This document shows, in pieces, positions 49,571 through 58,373 of a stretch of 64,000 bases of DNA (its first letter is position 1; every line of letters starts with the position of its first letter). A program made the position numbers and the translations under genes. Under the pieces are notes generated by a model, which worked only from the letters and a program-made list of their open reading frames with translations, searched no databases and was not told where the DNA came from. Location of the stretch: the NCBI GenBank assembly GCA_964448135.1, contig CAYUVH010000032.1, positions 146,887 to 210,886 on the forward strand, read 5' to 3'. This DNA comes from CAYUVH01 sp964448135. Lineage in GTDB: Bacteria; Verrucomicrobiota; Verrucomicrobiia; Limisphaerales; UBA8199.

Positions 49571-50371
49571 ATGTCGTTTCCGCCCGACTACCATACGCAC
49601 ACCCCGCTTTGCCGCCATGCCACCGGCGAACCGACGGAGCTCGCGGCCAAGGCATTGGAGCGCGGCCTGCAGGAAATGGGTTTCTCCGATCACAACCCCA
49701 TGCCCCGCGACGATTTCGACGATTGGCGCATGCTGGAGTCGGACCTCGACGCCTATGTCGCCAAAGTCGAACAGGCCCGCCGCGACCACCCCAGCCTCAA
49801 GATCAAGCTAGCCCTCGAAGTGGATTATCTGCCCGGCTACGAGGATTGGATCCGCAAACTCGCCGCGCGGCACCCGTGGGATTATTTCATCGGCTCGGTC
49901 CATTACGTCTCCGACTCCTGGGCTTTGGACAATCCCTCGACCATCGCCCAATGGAAGGAGCGCGAGCCCATCGAAGTTTGGACCGCCTATTTCCAGCGGC
50001 TCACCGCGGCCGCGCAATCAGGACTCTTCGACATCATCGGCCACGCGGACCTCTGCAAAAAATTCTGCTTCTATCCGAACGAGGACGTCTCGCCGCTCTT
50101 CACGGATTTCCTGCAAGCGGCGCATGAACACGACGTGGCCATCGAGTTGAACACCGCCGGGTTGCGCAAGGATTGCAAAGAGATTTATCCGAGCCCGCGT
50201 TTTCTCGAGCTGGCCTCCCGCTTCGGCGTACCGATCACCTTCGGCTCAGACGCCCACGCGCCGGGGGAGGTGGCGATGAACTTCAACGAGGCCATTGCTC
50301 TCGCCCGCGCGCACGGTTACGCGCACTACTGCAACTTCACCCAGCGCGAGCGCGAGATGGTGCGGTTTTGA
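49571..50371 (+). CDS. hisJ: Histidinol-phosphatase, PHP family
   Basis: A 266-aa metal-dependent phosphatase of the PHP (HisK/HisJ) type that dephosphorylates histidinol phosphate in histidine synthesis. Metal-binding motifs in order: YHTHTPLCRHATGE, MGFSDHNPMPRDDFDDW, YFIGSVHYVSD, IIGHADLCKKF, and TFGSDAHAPGEVAMNF. The ATG at 49571 (MSFPPDYHTHT) is preferred over the longer open frame from 49535. It is monocistronic, so this enzyme, hisD and hisF are all found in the window without being in one operon. Confidence 0.93.
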   Translation: MSFPPDYHTHTPLCRHATGEPTELAAKALERGLQEMGFSDHNPMPRDDFDDWRMLESDLDAYVAKVEQARRDHPSLKIKLALEVDYLPGYEDWIRKLAARHPWDYFIGSVHYVSDSWALDNPSTIAQWKEREPIEVWTAYFQRLTAAAQSGLFDIIGHADLCKKFCFYPNEDVSPLFTDFLQAAHEHDVAIELNTAGLRKDCKEIYPSPRFLELASRFGVPITFGSDAHAPGEVAMNFNEAIALARAHGYAHYCNFTQREREMVRF

Positions 50372-50478
50372 CCGCCCCCGTTTGGTGTCCACGCTTTAGT
50401 GTTCCCCGCCGCGTGAGGCGCTCGCGCCCGTCCTTTCCAATTGCGACCAAGGCTTTTTCGCCGTAAGCTCAAAGGGTC

Positions 50479-52902
50479 ATGACGACAGGGAGACGGCTTC
50501 TCCATAAGGTGCGCGGCGCCCTCCATTTTCCACTGGGAAGCTTTCTATTCCGGTGTCTCCTCTGCTTTGGGGTCTTCCTGCCCTTGCGACAGTTTGCCGC
50601 GCCTGCCCCAGACTTGCACACTCCAATCGGCTTTTTCACGAACGTCGCCTCGCGCCTCTTGCGCGCCGAGTTGAATCTCGACCTCGGCCACATCCAACTC
50701 TACCCGACCAACCAATACACCCCGGCGGCCCACCGCCTGCTCCAACTCACCGCCAACCTCTACGACGCCACCACCAACCGCACGGACACCGGCTGGCCGT
50801 ACCTCCCGTCGGTCTTCCGCCCCCAATTCACCAACGACGGCGGCGCGATCTTCATCGCTGGTTACGTCGAGGAAAGCACCGCCAACTTCTGGACCAATGC
50901 GTGGCGTGACCTGACGCTTCCTGCCGACCGCGACGCCTTGCAACCGGACGAAAACGTGATCGGCATCCCCCTGCTCATCGGCGCCCGCAAGGGATTTCCG
51001 AGCTTCAATGAGTTTTCGACCGAAAGCATCTCCCAGATCACTCGCCGGATGCGAGTTGTCAAACCGTCACTGCATGCATCCCGAAACACTTGGACCACTA
51101 ATTTGATGTATGGGCTGGGAATCTCCAACGTGGTGGGCGTGGAGACCTGGTATCCGTACACCAATAACTATCCCCGGAGTGTTTGCATTCTTGCTCAGGA
51201 TGTTGTTTCGATTGCTCTTACAGACGACTATGGTCTGCAATTCACGCAAAAAGTTGTGCTTGCCGGATCCGTGCAACTGGCCACCAACGAATGGCAAGGA
51301 TCGGATGGGTCCGTTCCGGTCAGCGTTACATCCTTCCAGGTACCGCTGCTCACGAATCTGATAGTAATTCTTGATTCGGTTTATCGCTCAAACCCTCCCG
51401 GACTCACGAATCTGTCGGGGGCTGTTTACGAAACCAATGCCGGCTTTCCTACTCCACAATGGATTCTCGATCTAACTCATCAACTCCGCTTTCTAATGGT
51501 GGATCAGCAAACCCAGCGCCCAATCGATGTCGCCAACTTGGCGGGACCGGAAGATCGGCGCAATCTGACCGGGGAAAGTTTTGTCCTGCCGGTTGACCCT
51601 TCATTCTCCACCATGTGGAATACCAATCGCCCTTCTGGAGCTCCCTCCAATTCCGTTACCATCGGGATGATATACCAGGTCCTGCTTTCATTAGGGTTCT
51701 ATGGGGTTTCATCTTCTTTGGGAGATTATGTCGTACCGGTTACGAGTGATCCCAGGAGGTTGATAGACGATTTTCGCGCGTTTGAATTATTTTCCCCGCT
51801 TTATTATCCCGGAACTGTAAACACCAATCTTGTTCAAGAGGTGCCGTTTACTCCGTAGAAGCGGATATACCACTATACTTCCTGGCAGGCAAACGACCCA
51901 CTTGTTCACGCATTGACAACCGATTTGGTTTACGACGAGTGGTCAAATGCCGTTTCCGCCAGATCGCCGATCCCGGGGCTGATGAATTTCAAAATGGTAA
52001 ACTACCATTTCAAACCCTGGGGAGGAAATCCTCTCAGAGGCGCGGACGCGGAGCCTGCCACAGCATGGGCTACTGTGTTGAAAGATCCTCAGGTGTGGAA
52101 TCCGGATTTTTGGAACTTTCCTTCCGGTGAGACCTTCGGCCCGGGGATGATTGGCCGCGTGCATCGCGGCACGCCCTGGCAAACCGTCTATCTCAAATCT
52201 TCCCCAATCGACCTTGCAACCTGGCAGAAATGGACCGGGGATTCTGATGCCGGTGACGCCATTCATTCGATGCCGACAAACGACTGGCATTTGTCGGACA
52301 CGCTCTTTTCGCTCTGGAACACCAATCCTCCGGCCCAGCTTCTTTCGCCCAATGTCGCGTCCGTTGAATCATGGTCCGCCACACTCGATGGATTTAATGC
52401 CCTGACGAACAGTGCGATGGACGGCAGTGCTTACAGCCCGTATCCCACCTTCGACAATTTAATCCTCTCCTCCAACGCGCCGCCGGCCACCACGCTCGCA
52501 AATGCGCTGTGCCTGGCGAGGGCTGCGCAGCCGGGTGGATATTTTAACACGCTGGGAGATATTCTGTCCGTGCCCGAACTCACTACGAACACGCCGTGCC
52601 TTTTTCTCAATTCCGAAGACGCACGGCGATTCAACGTCACTGACCTTGCCTATGAAATTGTGCCCTCCCAGCTTTTGGCAAAGCTCAAGCCGGACTCGGT
52701 TGGCTCAGTCATTCAAACCAGCGTCGGCCTGCAGGCGAAGTTCACCGGGATCGAAGGCATCGCATACCTCGTCCAGTCATCTACAAACTTCACGGACTGG
52801 CAGACCGTTTCCACGAATTACCCTTTCGCCGGCAGCTTCCATTGCGACCTGCCGCCGGTCGGCGGTGAGCATCGCTTTTATCGCTCGGTGATGCTGCCTT
52901 AG
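50479..52902 (+). pseudogene. Large exported protein gene interrupted by one in-frame TAG
   Basis: The frame from 50479 runs to a TAG at 51856-51858 (459 codons), then continues in the same frame without a shift to 52902 (808 codons in all). The first part has a signal-like N-terminus (FLFRCLLCFGVFLPLRQFAA) and repeats of the type RLLRAELNLDLGHIQLY. The second part begins after the stop with KRIYHYTSWQANDPLVHALT and ends with the shared module (AYLVQSSTNFTDWQTVSTNY to RFYRSVMLP). Both halves look uninterrupted in composition, so a single recent nonsense mutation, a sequencing error, or stop-codon readthrough are all possible. The protein belongs to a family of large Verrucomicrobial exported proteins of unknown function. 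Confidence 0.8.
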
Positions 52903-52966
52903 GCGGCCGGGGGAGCCTCACTTCCAATCTTGCGCGGAGCCCCCACATGGCGGAAGGTAAGCCGCC

Positions 52967-53956
52967 ATGTCAAACCACCGGCAGTCGTCCCGGGGGACGG
53001 CCGGTTCCGGCGTCCCTCCCGCTTTTGCTGAAGCCCCCGCCTGGTCGGCGGTGGGCGGCGGCTGGCGTCCCCTGTTCGGCAGCTTCCGGGACCTGGGCTT
53101 CAGTTTTGAGTGGCACGAATTCACCAGCAGCAAGGACCTGGATTGGGCGCGAAGTTTTCATCCGGGCAGCCTCGAGTTGTGCCTGAATCTCGATGGCACC
53201 GCCGAAGTCAGCAACCTACGCGACAAGCTCGAACTGCGTGCCCGCCAGGTGGCCTTTTACTATCAGGGCGCGCCGCCGCTTTCCGCCACCCGCCGCGCTG
53301 GCGCGGCGCACCGGTTTATCACCGTCGAATTCGCCCGCCCTTTTCTGGCCGAGCACCTGCGCAACAACGCGGATCAATTGGATGGCGTGGTCAGCGATGT
53401 CGTGCGTGGCAAGGCTGAAGAGTCGCGCGTCAGCGCCGCCGAACCCATCACGGCCTCACTGCTGCAACTGGTCGAAAGTCTGCGCCATTGTCCTGTCTTC
53501 AAGCCCGCGCAGGAAATGTGGTTCCGCTCCAAGGCGCTGGAGCTCGTGTCGCAATTATTCTTCAAGCCGGCCGGCGGCGAGCTGCTTTGCACCCGCGCCC
53601 AACGCGCCGCACGCGAGCGGGTGCAACGCACGCAGACGATCCTCCGCGCCGAACTCCGCGAACCGCCCACCCTCGAAGAACTCGGCCAGCGCGTGGGTTG
53701 CAGCCATTTTTATCTCAGCCGCCTCTTTTCCCAGGAAACGGGCATGACCATCCAGCAGTACATCCGGCAAATCAGGCTCGAGCGCGCGGCGGAACTCCTG
53801 CGCAGCGGCAAATGCAATGTCACCGAGGCGGCCATGGAAGTCGGCTACAACAGCCTCAGCCATTTCAGCACCGCCTTTCATGAAATGTTCGGCTGCTGTC
53901 CCGGGCTCTATCCCATGCATACGCATACGCAGAATCCGCTGCATGGGGGAGAATGA
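52967..53956 (+). CDS. AraC family transcriptional regulator
   Basis: A 329-aa DNA-binding regulator. The C-terminal ~100 residues contain two helix-turn-helix units of the AraC type: TLEELGQRVGCSHFYLSRLF and AAMEVGYNSLSHFSTAFHEM. In between is FSQETGMTIQQYIRQIRLER. The N-terminal ~200 residues are a beta-rich sensory domain (cupin-like strands such as GTAEVSNLRDKLELRARQVA; HRFITVEFARPFLAEHLRNN). An SD-like GGAAGG precedes the ATG. No operon partner is close; the divergent and downstream spacing suggests it is transcribed alone. A palindrome-type repeat lies after its stop. Confidence 0.9.
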   Translation: MSNHRQSSRGTAGSGVPPAFAEAPAWSAVGGGWRPLFGSFRDLGFSFEWHEFTSSKDLDWARSFHPGSLELCLNLDGTAEVSNLRDKLELRARQVAFYYQGAPPLSATRRAGAAHRFITVEFARPFLAEHLRNNADQLDGVVSDVVRGKAEESRVSAAEPITASLLQLVESLRHCPVFKPAQEMWFRSKALELVSQLFFKPAGGELLCTRAQRAARERVQRTQTILRAELREPPTLEELGQRVGCSHFYLSRLFSQETGMTIQQYIRQIRLERAAELLRSGKCNVTEAAMEVGYNSLSHFSTAFHEMFGCCPGLYPMHTHTQNPLHGGE

Positions 53957-53969
53957 ACCTCTGGAAATG

Positions 53970-54115
53970 GCGAAGCACGAATGACGAAAGAAGCTCGAAA
54001 TCCGAAATTCGCATCGACCAAGGTTGCTCGTTGGGCCGCAGCAGGACAGTGCGGATTTTCGGTTATTCGTCATTCGGGTTTCCTTCGTCATTTGGCATTC
54101 GTGCTTCGTCATTTC
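53970..54115. repeat. Inverted repeat array of GAAGCACGAATGACGAA words, second location
   Basis: A left part (GCGAAGCACGAATGACGAAA, then GAAGCTCGAAATCCGAAATT) faces a right part (TTATTCGTCATTCGGG, CCTTCGTCATTTGGCATTCG, TGCTTCGTCATTT). Same word set and order as 40991-41133 with an unrelated centre (GGTTGCTCGTTGGGCCGCA). Confidence 0.8.
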
Positions 54116-54160
54116 CTCTCCTCCCTTTCCCCCTCACGGGGCTTCTGTTAATTTGCCTCC

Positions 54161-55696
54161 GTGGCTTTTGATTCATTTCGCGATTTTCTCAACCGGCTCG
54201 AAGCAGCCGGCGAGTTGAAACGCATTTCGCAGACCGTCGCCACCGAGCTCGAAGCCACTGAAATCGCCGACCGCGAAATGAAAAAACCCGGCGGTGGCCA
54301 GGCGTTGCTCTTCGAGAAACCCACCGTCAACGGCGCTGTCTCCCCTTTCCCGCTGGCGCTCAACACCCTTGGTTCCTGGAAGCGCATGGCCATGAGCCTC
54401 GGCGCTGAATCCGTGGAGGCCGCCGCCGCCGAACTCGGCGCGCTGATGAAAGCCAAGCCACCGACCGGCTTTCGCGAAGCCCTGAAACTCCTCGGCACCG
54501 CCCTCGAACTCCGCCACGCCAAACCCAAATCCGTCCGCACCGGCCCCTGCAAAGAGGTAATCCAAAAAATCGACGCGCCACCCACCCGCACCGAACCCTG
54601 GCCCGGCGCTCCGAATTTCAAAGACCCCTCAACCCTCAACCCTCAACCCTCAACTCTTCTCCAACTCCCCATCCAACGCTGCTGGCCATTGGACGGCGGC
54701 CGTTTCATCACCCTGCCTTGCGTCGTCACCCAGGACCCCGACACCGGCGAACGCAACGTCGGCATGTATCGCATGCAGGTGTATGACGATCGTTCCACCG
54801 GCATGCACTGGCAGTTGCAGAAAGTTGGCGCGCGCCACGGCCGCCGCTACTACGAATCCGGCACGCGCATGCCCGTCTCCGTCTTTCTCGGCGGCGATCC
54901 TGTCTTTGCTTTTTGCGCCACCGCGCCGCTGCCGGACGGCCTCGACGAATTTTTGCTGGCCGGTTATCTCCGCAAGCAATCCGTGCCGCTCGTGAAGTGC
55001 GAAACCAACGACCTCGAAGTCCCGGCGAACGCGGACGTCGTCATCGAAGGCTTCGTGGATCCGCGCGAGCCGTTGCGCGAGGAAGGCCCCTTCGGCGATC
55101 ACACCGGCTACTACACCCTGCCCGAGCCGTATCCGGTCTTTCACATCACCGCCATTACGCATCGCAAGGACGCCGTGTATCCGGGCACGATCGTCGGCAT
55201 TCCGCCGATGGAGGATTTTTACATCGGCAGCGCGTCGGTGAAATTGTTCCTCCCGATCTTCAAGATGAATTTCCCCGAGATCGTGGATATTGCGCTTCCC
55301 GCCGAGGGCGTGTTCCACAACCTCGTCTTCGTCAGTATCCGCAAGACCTACCCCATGCAGGCCTACAAAATCATGCATGGCCTCTGGGGCATGGGCCAGA
55401 TGATGTTCACGAAATACATCGTGATCGTGGACGACGACGTGGACGTCCACAACAACAGCGAAGTCCTCTTCCGCCTTTGCGCCAACACCGACCCCCAGCG
55501 CGACAGCATCTTCACCAAAGGCCCCGCCGACGTGCTCGACCACGCCACCAGCGAAATGGCCATCGGCACCAAGCTCGGCATCGACGCCACGAAAAAACTT
55601 CCCGGCGAAGGCTTCAAACGCCCCTGGCCGCCGTTGATCAAGATGGATGAGGCGGTGAAGGCAAAAGTTAATAAACTCTTCAGCGGAGGCGCGTGA
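54161..55696 (+). CDS. UbiD family prFMN-dependent decarboxylase
   Basis: A 511-aa decarboxylase, GTG start. UbiD members use prenylated FMN to decarboxylate aromatic or unsaturated acids, in ubiquinone or menaquinone synthesis or other pathways. Features: MAFDSFRDFLNRLEAAGELK, GQALLFEKPTV, then RFITLPCVVTQDPDTGERNV and GMYRMQVYDDRSTG (prFMN pocket), and LREEGPFGDHTGYYTLPEPY (catalytic Glu/Asp). C-terminal PHNxV/VSIRK-type blocks are present (NLVFVSIRKTYPMQAYKIMH). Unusually, residues ~155-167 (PSTLNPQPSTLLQ) are encoded by four tandem CCCTCAA heptamers (54626-54653). No UbiX gene is nearby. A menaquinone role is plausible but not shown. Confidence 0.9.
   Translation: MAFDSFRDFLNRLEAAGELKRISQTVATELEATEIADREMKKPGGGQALLFEKPTVNGAVSPFPLALNTLGSWKRMAMSLGAESVEAAAAELGALMKAKPPTGFREALKLLGTALELRHAKPKSVRTGPCKEVIQKIDAPPTRTEPWPGAPNFKDPSTLNPQPSTLLQLPIQRCWPLDGGRFITLPCVVTQDPDTGERNVGMYRMQVYDDRSTGMHWQLQKVGARHGRRYYESGTRMPVSVFLGGDPVFAFCATAPLPDGLDEFLLAGYLRKQSVPLVKCETNDLEVPANADVVIEGFVDPREPLREEGPFGDHTGYYTLPEPYPVFHITAITHRKDAVYPGTIVGIPPMEDFYIGSASVKLFLPIFKMNFPEIVDIALPAEGVFHNLVFVSIRKTYPMQAYKIMHGLWGMGQMMFTKYIVIVDDDVDVHNNSEVLFRLCANTDPQRDSIFTKGPADVLDHATSEMAIGTKLGIDATKKLPGEGFKRPWPPLIKMDEAVKAKVNKLFSGGA
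54626..54653 (+). repeat. Four tandem CCCTCAA heptamers inside the UbiD gene
   Basis: The unit CCCTCAA is repeated four times without interruption and in frame, giving a short PSTLNPQPST-like insert in the UbiD protein. It lies in a non-conserved loop after PGAPNFKD. Copy number could vary by slippage; a change of three units would keep the frame, other changes would break it. Confidence 0.9.
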
Positions 55697-55896
55697 ACGC
55701 GCACTGTCGCCCGGGATCACTCCCAAAGGGACTGACCTCCTCCAGCCCAAGCCGCGAATCCCATGCCACCACGCGCAGGCGCTCTGCGGGAATCCCAACG
55801 GCTCGGCAACCTTCGGTGGAGGTCGCAATCCCTTTGGGATTGAAAAAATTGCCCATGCAGGCTTGGATTATCGCGCTGAACACCTTTTGGCATATT

Positions 55897-56139
55897 ATGA
55901 AGGTAACCATCGAAATCGCGGATGACCTGTTCGCCGGCGCCCGGCGGTTGGCGCGAAAACGGAAGACTACTTTTCGCTCGTTGGCCGAACAAGGTCTGCT
56001 ACTCGTCCTGAAAGAGCAGGAAGCCAGATCTCGAAAACTTCCGCCATTGGTCACCGTCTGCGGTGGTCTTACACCGGAATTTAGAGGAGCCTCTTGGTCG
56101 AAGATCCGGGACGAGATATATCGCGGAAGGGGTGCATGA
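55897..56139 (+). CDS. Orphan VapB/DUF2191-type antitoxin
   Basis: An 80-aa protein resembling type II antitoxins of the DUF2191/VapB sort: MKVTIEIADDLFAGARRLAR, then KRKTTFRSLAEQGLLLVLKE and a C-terminal tail (LTPEFRGASWSKIRDEIYRG). The N-terminal strand-helix-helix would bind DNA and the tail would bind a PIN toxin, but no PIN gene follows: the next start, at 56136, overlaps the stop and encodes a DUF983 protein. The antitoxin is therefore an orphan, or its toxin was lost. The upstream spacer contains an imperfect inverted repeat with CCCAAAGGGA / TCCCTTTGGGA. Confidence 0.72.
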   Translation: MKVTIEIADDLFAGARRLARKRKTTFRSLAEQGLLLVLKEQEARSRKLPPLVTVCGGLTPEFRGASWSKIRDEIYRGRGA

Positions 56140-56534
56140 TGGCTCCGCAATCCTTGCCTCTGCCTGCCCTGAAAACCCTCCTCTGGCGCGGGTGGTGCAA
56201 GAAGTGCCCGCAGTGCGGACAGGGACGGCTCTACGTGCGCTGGCTCAAGCTGCACGAACACTGCCCAGCCTGCGGCGTGCAGTATCTCCCCAACCAGGGG
56301 GACTTGCTCGGCCCGCTCTTCTTTCTCGATCGCGTGCTGTTCCTGGTGCCCTTCATCGCGCTGTTCTATTTCCGGCTCTGGCATCCGAGCATGCTGCTCT
56401 TCCTGTTGGTCGGCGCGCTGATGATTTTTGCGCTGGTATTCACCATGCCCAACCGCAACGGCGTGAGCCTGGCGTTTGATTATTACCTTCGCCGCAAAAG
56501 CGACGCCGCCGCGGAAAAAGAATCCGCGAAGTAA
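56136..56534 (+). CDS. DUF983 domain membrane protein
   Basis: A 132-aa protein of the DUF983 family. The N-terminal part carries a zinc-ribbon-like pair, CKKCPQCGQGRLY and HCPACGVQYLPN. Two transmembrane helices follow: VLFLVPFIALFYFRLW and MLLFLLVGALMIFALVF. The tail is YLRRKSDAAAEKESAK. The family is conserved in alphaproteobacteria and others and has been linked, weakly, to envelope functions. Of the two possible starts the ATG at 56136 (MMAPQSLPL) is used here; the open frame extends to 56094. The start overlaps the preceding antitoxin stop, so the genes are coupled. Confidence 0.88.
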   Translation: MMAPQSLPLPALKTLLWRGWCKKCPQCGQGRLYVRWLKLHEHCPACGVQYLPNQGDLLGPLFFLDRVLFLVPFIALFYFRLWHPSMLLFLLVGALMIFALVFTMPNRNGVSLAFDYYLRRKSDAAAEKESAK

Positions 56535-56555
56535 CGCGTGCAACTCCCGCTTTTC

Positions 56556-58373
56556 TCAACTAAGCGAAGTCACTTCGCGCCCGGTCTTCTGGCCAATGGT
56601 TTCAATCCAGGCCTGCGCCGCGGCGAGATCCGGCACGGTCCACAACACGCGCCGGCAATGCGTCTTGCCGTCCGCGAGCGTGACCAGGAATTCCACCACG
56701 TTCGTTTCGCCGCGTGATTGAATCCGCGCCGCGAGCGCGGTCACGCCTTCCTGTTCGGCGATCCACTTCTCGAAATCCGCGGCGTTGATCCCCGTCTCGC
56801 GCCAATATTGGTCCACGTCCACGGTGACTTCGCCACAGCGCTTCACGACGAAGTCGCGGTTGAGGAACGAAAGGAAGTTGCCGGCCTTGGGTCCGTTGTC
56901 GCGGTCAAGCAGCACGCGATAGATGGCCTTGAACGCGCTCGGTTGGTCGATCGGCGTGAGGCGCGCGGCGTTGAAGACGCACACCTGGAGCGCGGCGCCT
57001 TCCCACTCGGTGCCGGGCAACATTTTCGCCAGCACATGTAGGAACGCATTTTGCGTGGCCGTGAGTTCGGCGGCGCGCGCGGGCAGGGTTTCCTGCAGGC
57101 GCGTGAGTTCTTCCGGCTCCGCGTAGTTCGCCACCCAGTAACGCACGGCGCGGATGCGTAGTTCCAAATGCTTCCGTTCGAGGTCGGTGAAGGGCGAGCC
57201 TTTGCGCTTCTCCAACTCCTTCACCACGTCGAGGTGCGGCATTTGCGTGAGCGCCACGACGAGCTGGAATTCGGCCAGCCAATGGTCCGGCTCGGCGTCC
57301 ACCTGCGACAATTCGTAAATCCGCTTGTCGCCCGGCGCCGCCTTCGCATCGTGAAAATACTTCTGATGAAACCGGTCGAAATCGTTGAACAGTTTGATGA
57401 TATAGACTTCGCTCGGCTCGAAATTCACCGGCTGCTTCGGTGCCGGACGGATCAACAGGAAGCGCAGAATCTCCGGCGGCAGAAAATCCGCCATGCCGCG
57501 CGAGGTGACGCCCACGCCTTTGCTGGAGCTCATTTTCCGGCCGCCGACGAGGAAGAAATCGTAGGGACAATTTATCGGCGGCTCCTGGCCGAAGATCGCG
57601 CGCAGGCAGGCCATCGCGACGTCGCGTGAGCCGCCCTTGGTGCTGTGATCCTGGCCGGCGCCTTCGATGGTGACCGGAAACGTCTTCCACTTCGCACACC
57701 ATTCGAGCTTCCACGGCAGCTTGCCCCGGCCGTCGAACGGCGACATCCGGCCCTTGTGCCCGCAGCCCTTGGCCCACTTCACCAGGTCCGGCGAACATTC
57801 GTAATCCACTTCCTTGCCGTCGTAGGACGTCACCACCGTCGTGCCGATGCGGCCGCAGTTCTCACAAATCACCTGGAACGGATGCCAGTCCGCCGCGCGG
57901 TCCGAGCCGCTGACTTCCTTGTAGATTTCGCGCACCACCGGGGCCTTGCGCAAAATCACATCGATCGCCTCGTTGAACTTGCCCGAGCGGTAGATGTCGC
58001 GCATCCGGTAGAATTCCGGCCGGATGCCGAGTTCGCCGAACACGCTGAAAAATTCGGAGATGAAATGCTCCGCCATGTCGGTCGCCGGCGAGCCGGGCGG
58101 CGGCGGGGTGTTGCAGAGCGGCGCGCCAAGGTATTTTTCGAAATGTTCCGCCTGGCCGTATGGGATTTCGTCCACGGGATCGTAGTCGTCCACGCCGAAC
58201 ATATAGCGGACAGGGACGCCCCGGGATTTCAGCGCGCGGAAAATGGCGTCGTGGATCAGCGGCCCGCGCAACGCGCCCACGTGCGCGCGGCCCGAGGGGG
58301 TCTTCGAGTCATTGATGACCTGCGGCCCGGAAACTTTCTCCACCAATTGGTCACACCAAAACATATAAATCAA
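56556..58373 (-). CDS. lysS: Lysyl-tRNA synthetase, class I
   Basis: A 605-aa aminoacyl-tRNA synthetase of the rarer class I type, charging tRNA-Lys. The HIGH-like motif is SGRAHVGALRG (residues 27-37) and the KMSKS motif is RKMSSSKGV (279-287), with VDDYDPVDEIPYG in the nucleotide-binding part and CENCGRIGTTV and CGHKGRMSP as metal-binding cysteine/histidine sets. The C-terminal anticodon-binding part is helical (LAKMLPGTEWEGAALQVCVF). Class I LysRS is known from spirochaetes, archaea and some other bacteria and can occur beside a class II gene. Start may be M1 or M4 (MFWCDQL). Convergent with the DUF983 gene. Confidence 0.92.
   Translation of the reverse strand: MIYMFWCDQLVEKVSGPQVINDSKTPSGRAHVGALRGPLIHDAIFRALKSRGVPVRYMFGVDDYDPVDEIPYGQAEHFEKYLGAPLCNTPPPPGSPATDMAEHFISEFFSVFGELGIRPEFYRMRDIYRSGKFNEAIDVILRKAPVVREIYKEVSGSDRAADWHPFQVICENCGRIGTTVVTSYDGKEVDYECSPDLVKWAKGCGHKGRMSPFDGRGKLPWKLEWCAKWKTFPVTIEGAGQDHSTKGGSRDVAMACLRAIFGQEPPINCPYDFFLVGGRKMSSSKGVGVTSRGMADFLPPEILRFLLIRPAPKQPVNFEPSEVYIIKLFNDFDRFHQKYFHDAKAAPGDKRIYELSQVDAEPDHWLAEFQLVVALTQMPHLDVVKELEKRKGSPFTDLERKHLELRIRAVRYWVANYAEPEELTRLQETLPARAAELTATQNAFLHVLAKMLPGTEWEGAALQVCVFNAARLTPIDQPSAFKAIYRVLLDRDNGPKAGNFLSFLNRDFVVKRCGEVTVDVDQYWRETGINAADFEKWIAEQEGVTALAARIQSRGETNVVEFLVTLADGKTHCRRVLWTVPDLAAAQAWIETIGQKTGREVTSLS

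Noticed and set aside
54626..54653. CRISPR-like or telomere-type repeat
   Set aside because: Only four heptamers inside a coding gene; no spacers and no flanking elements.
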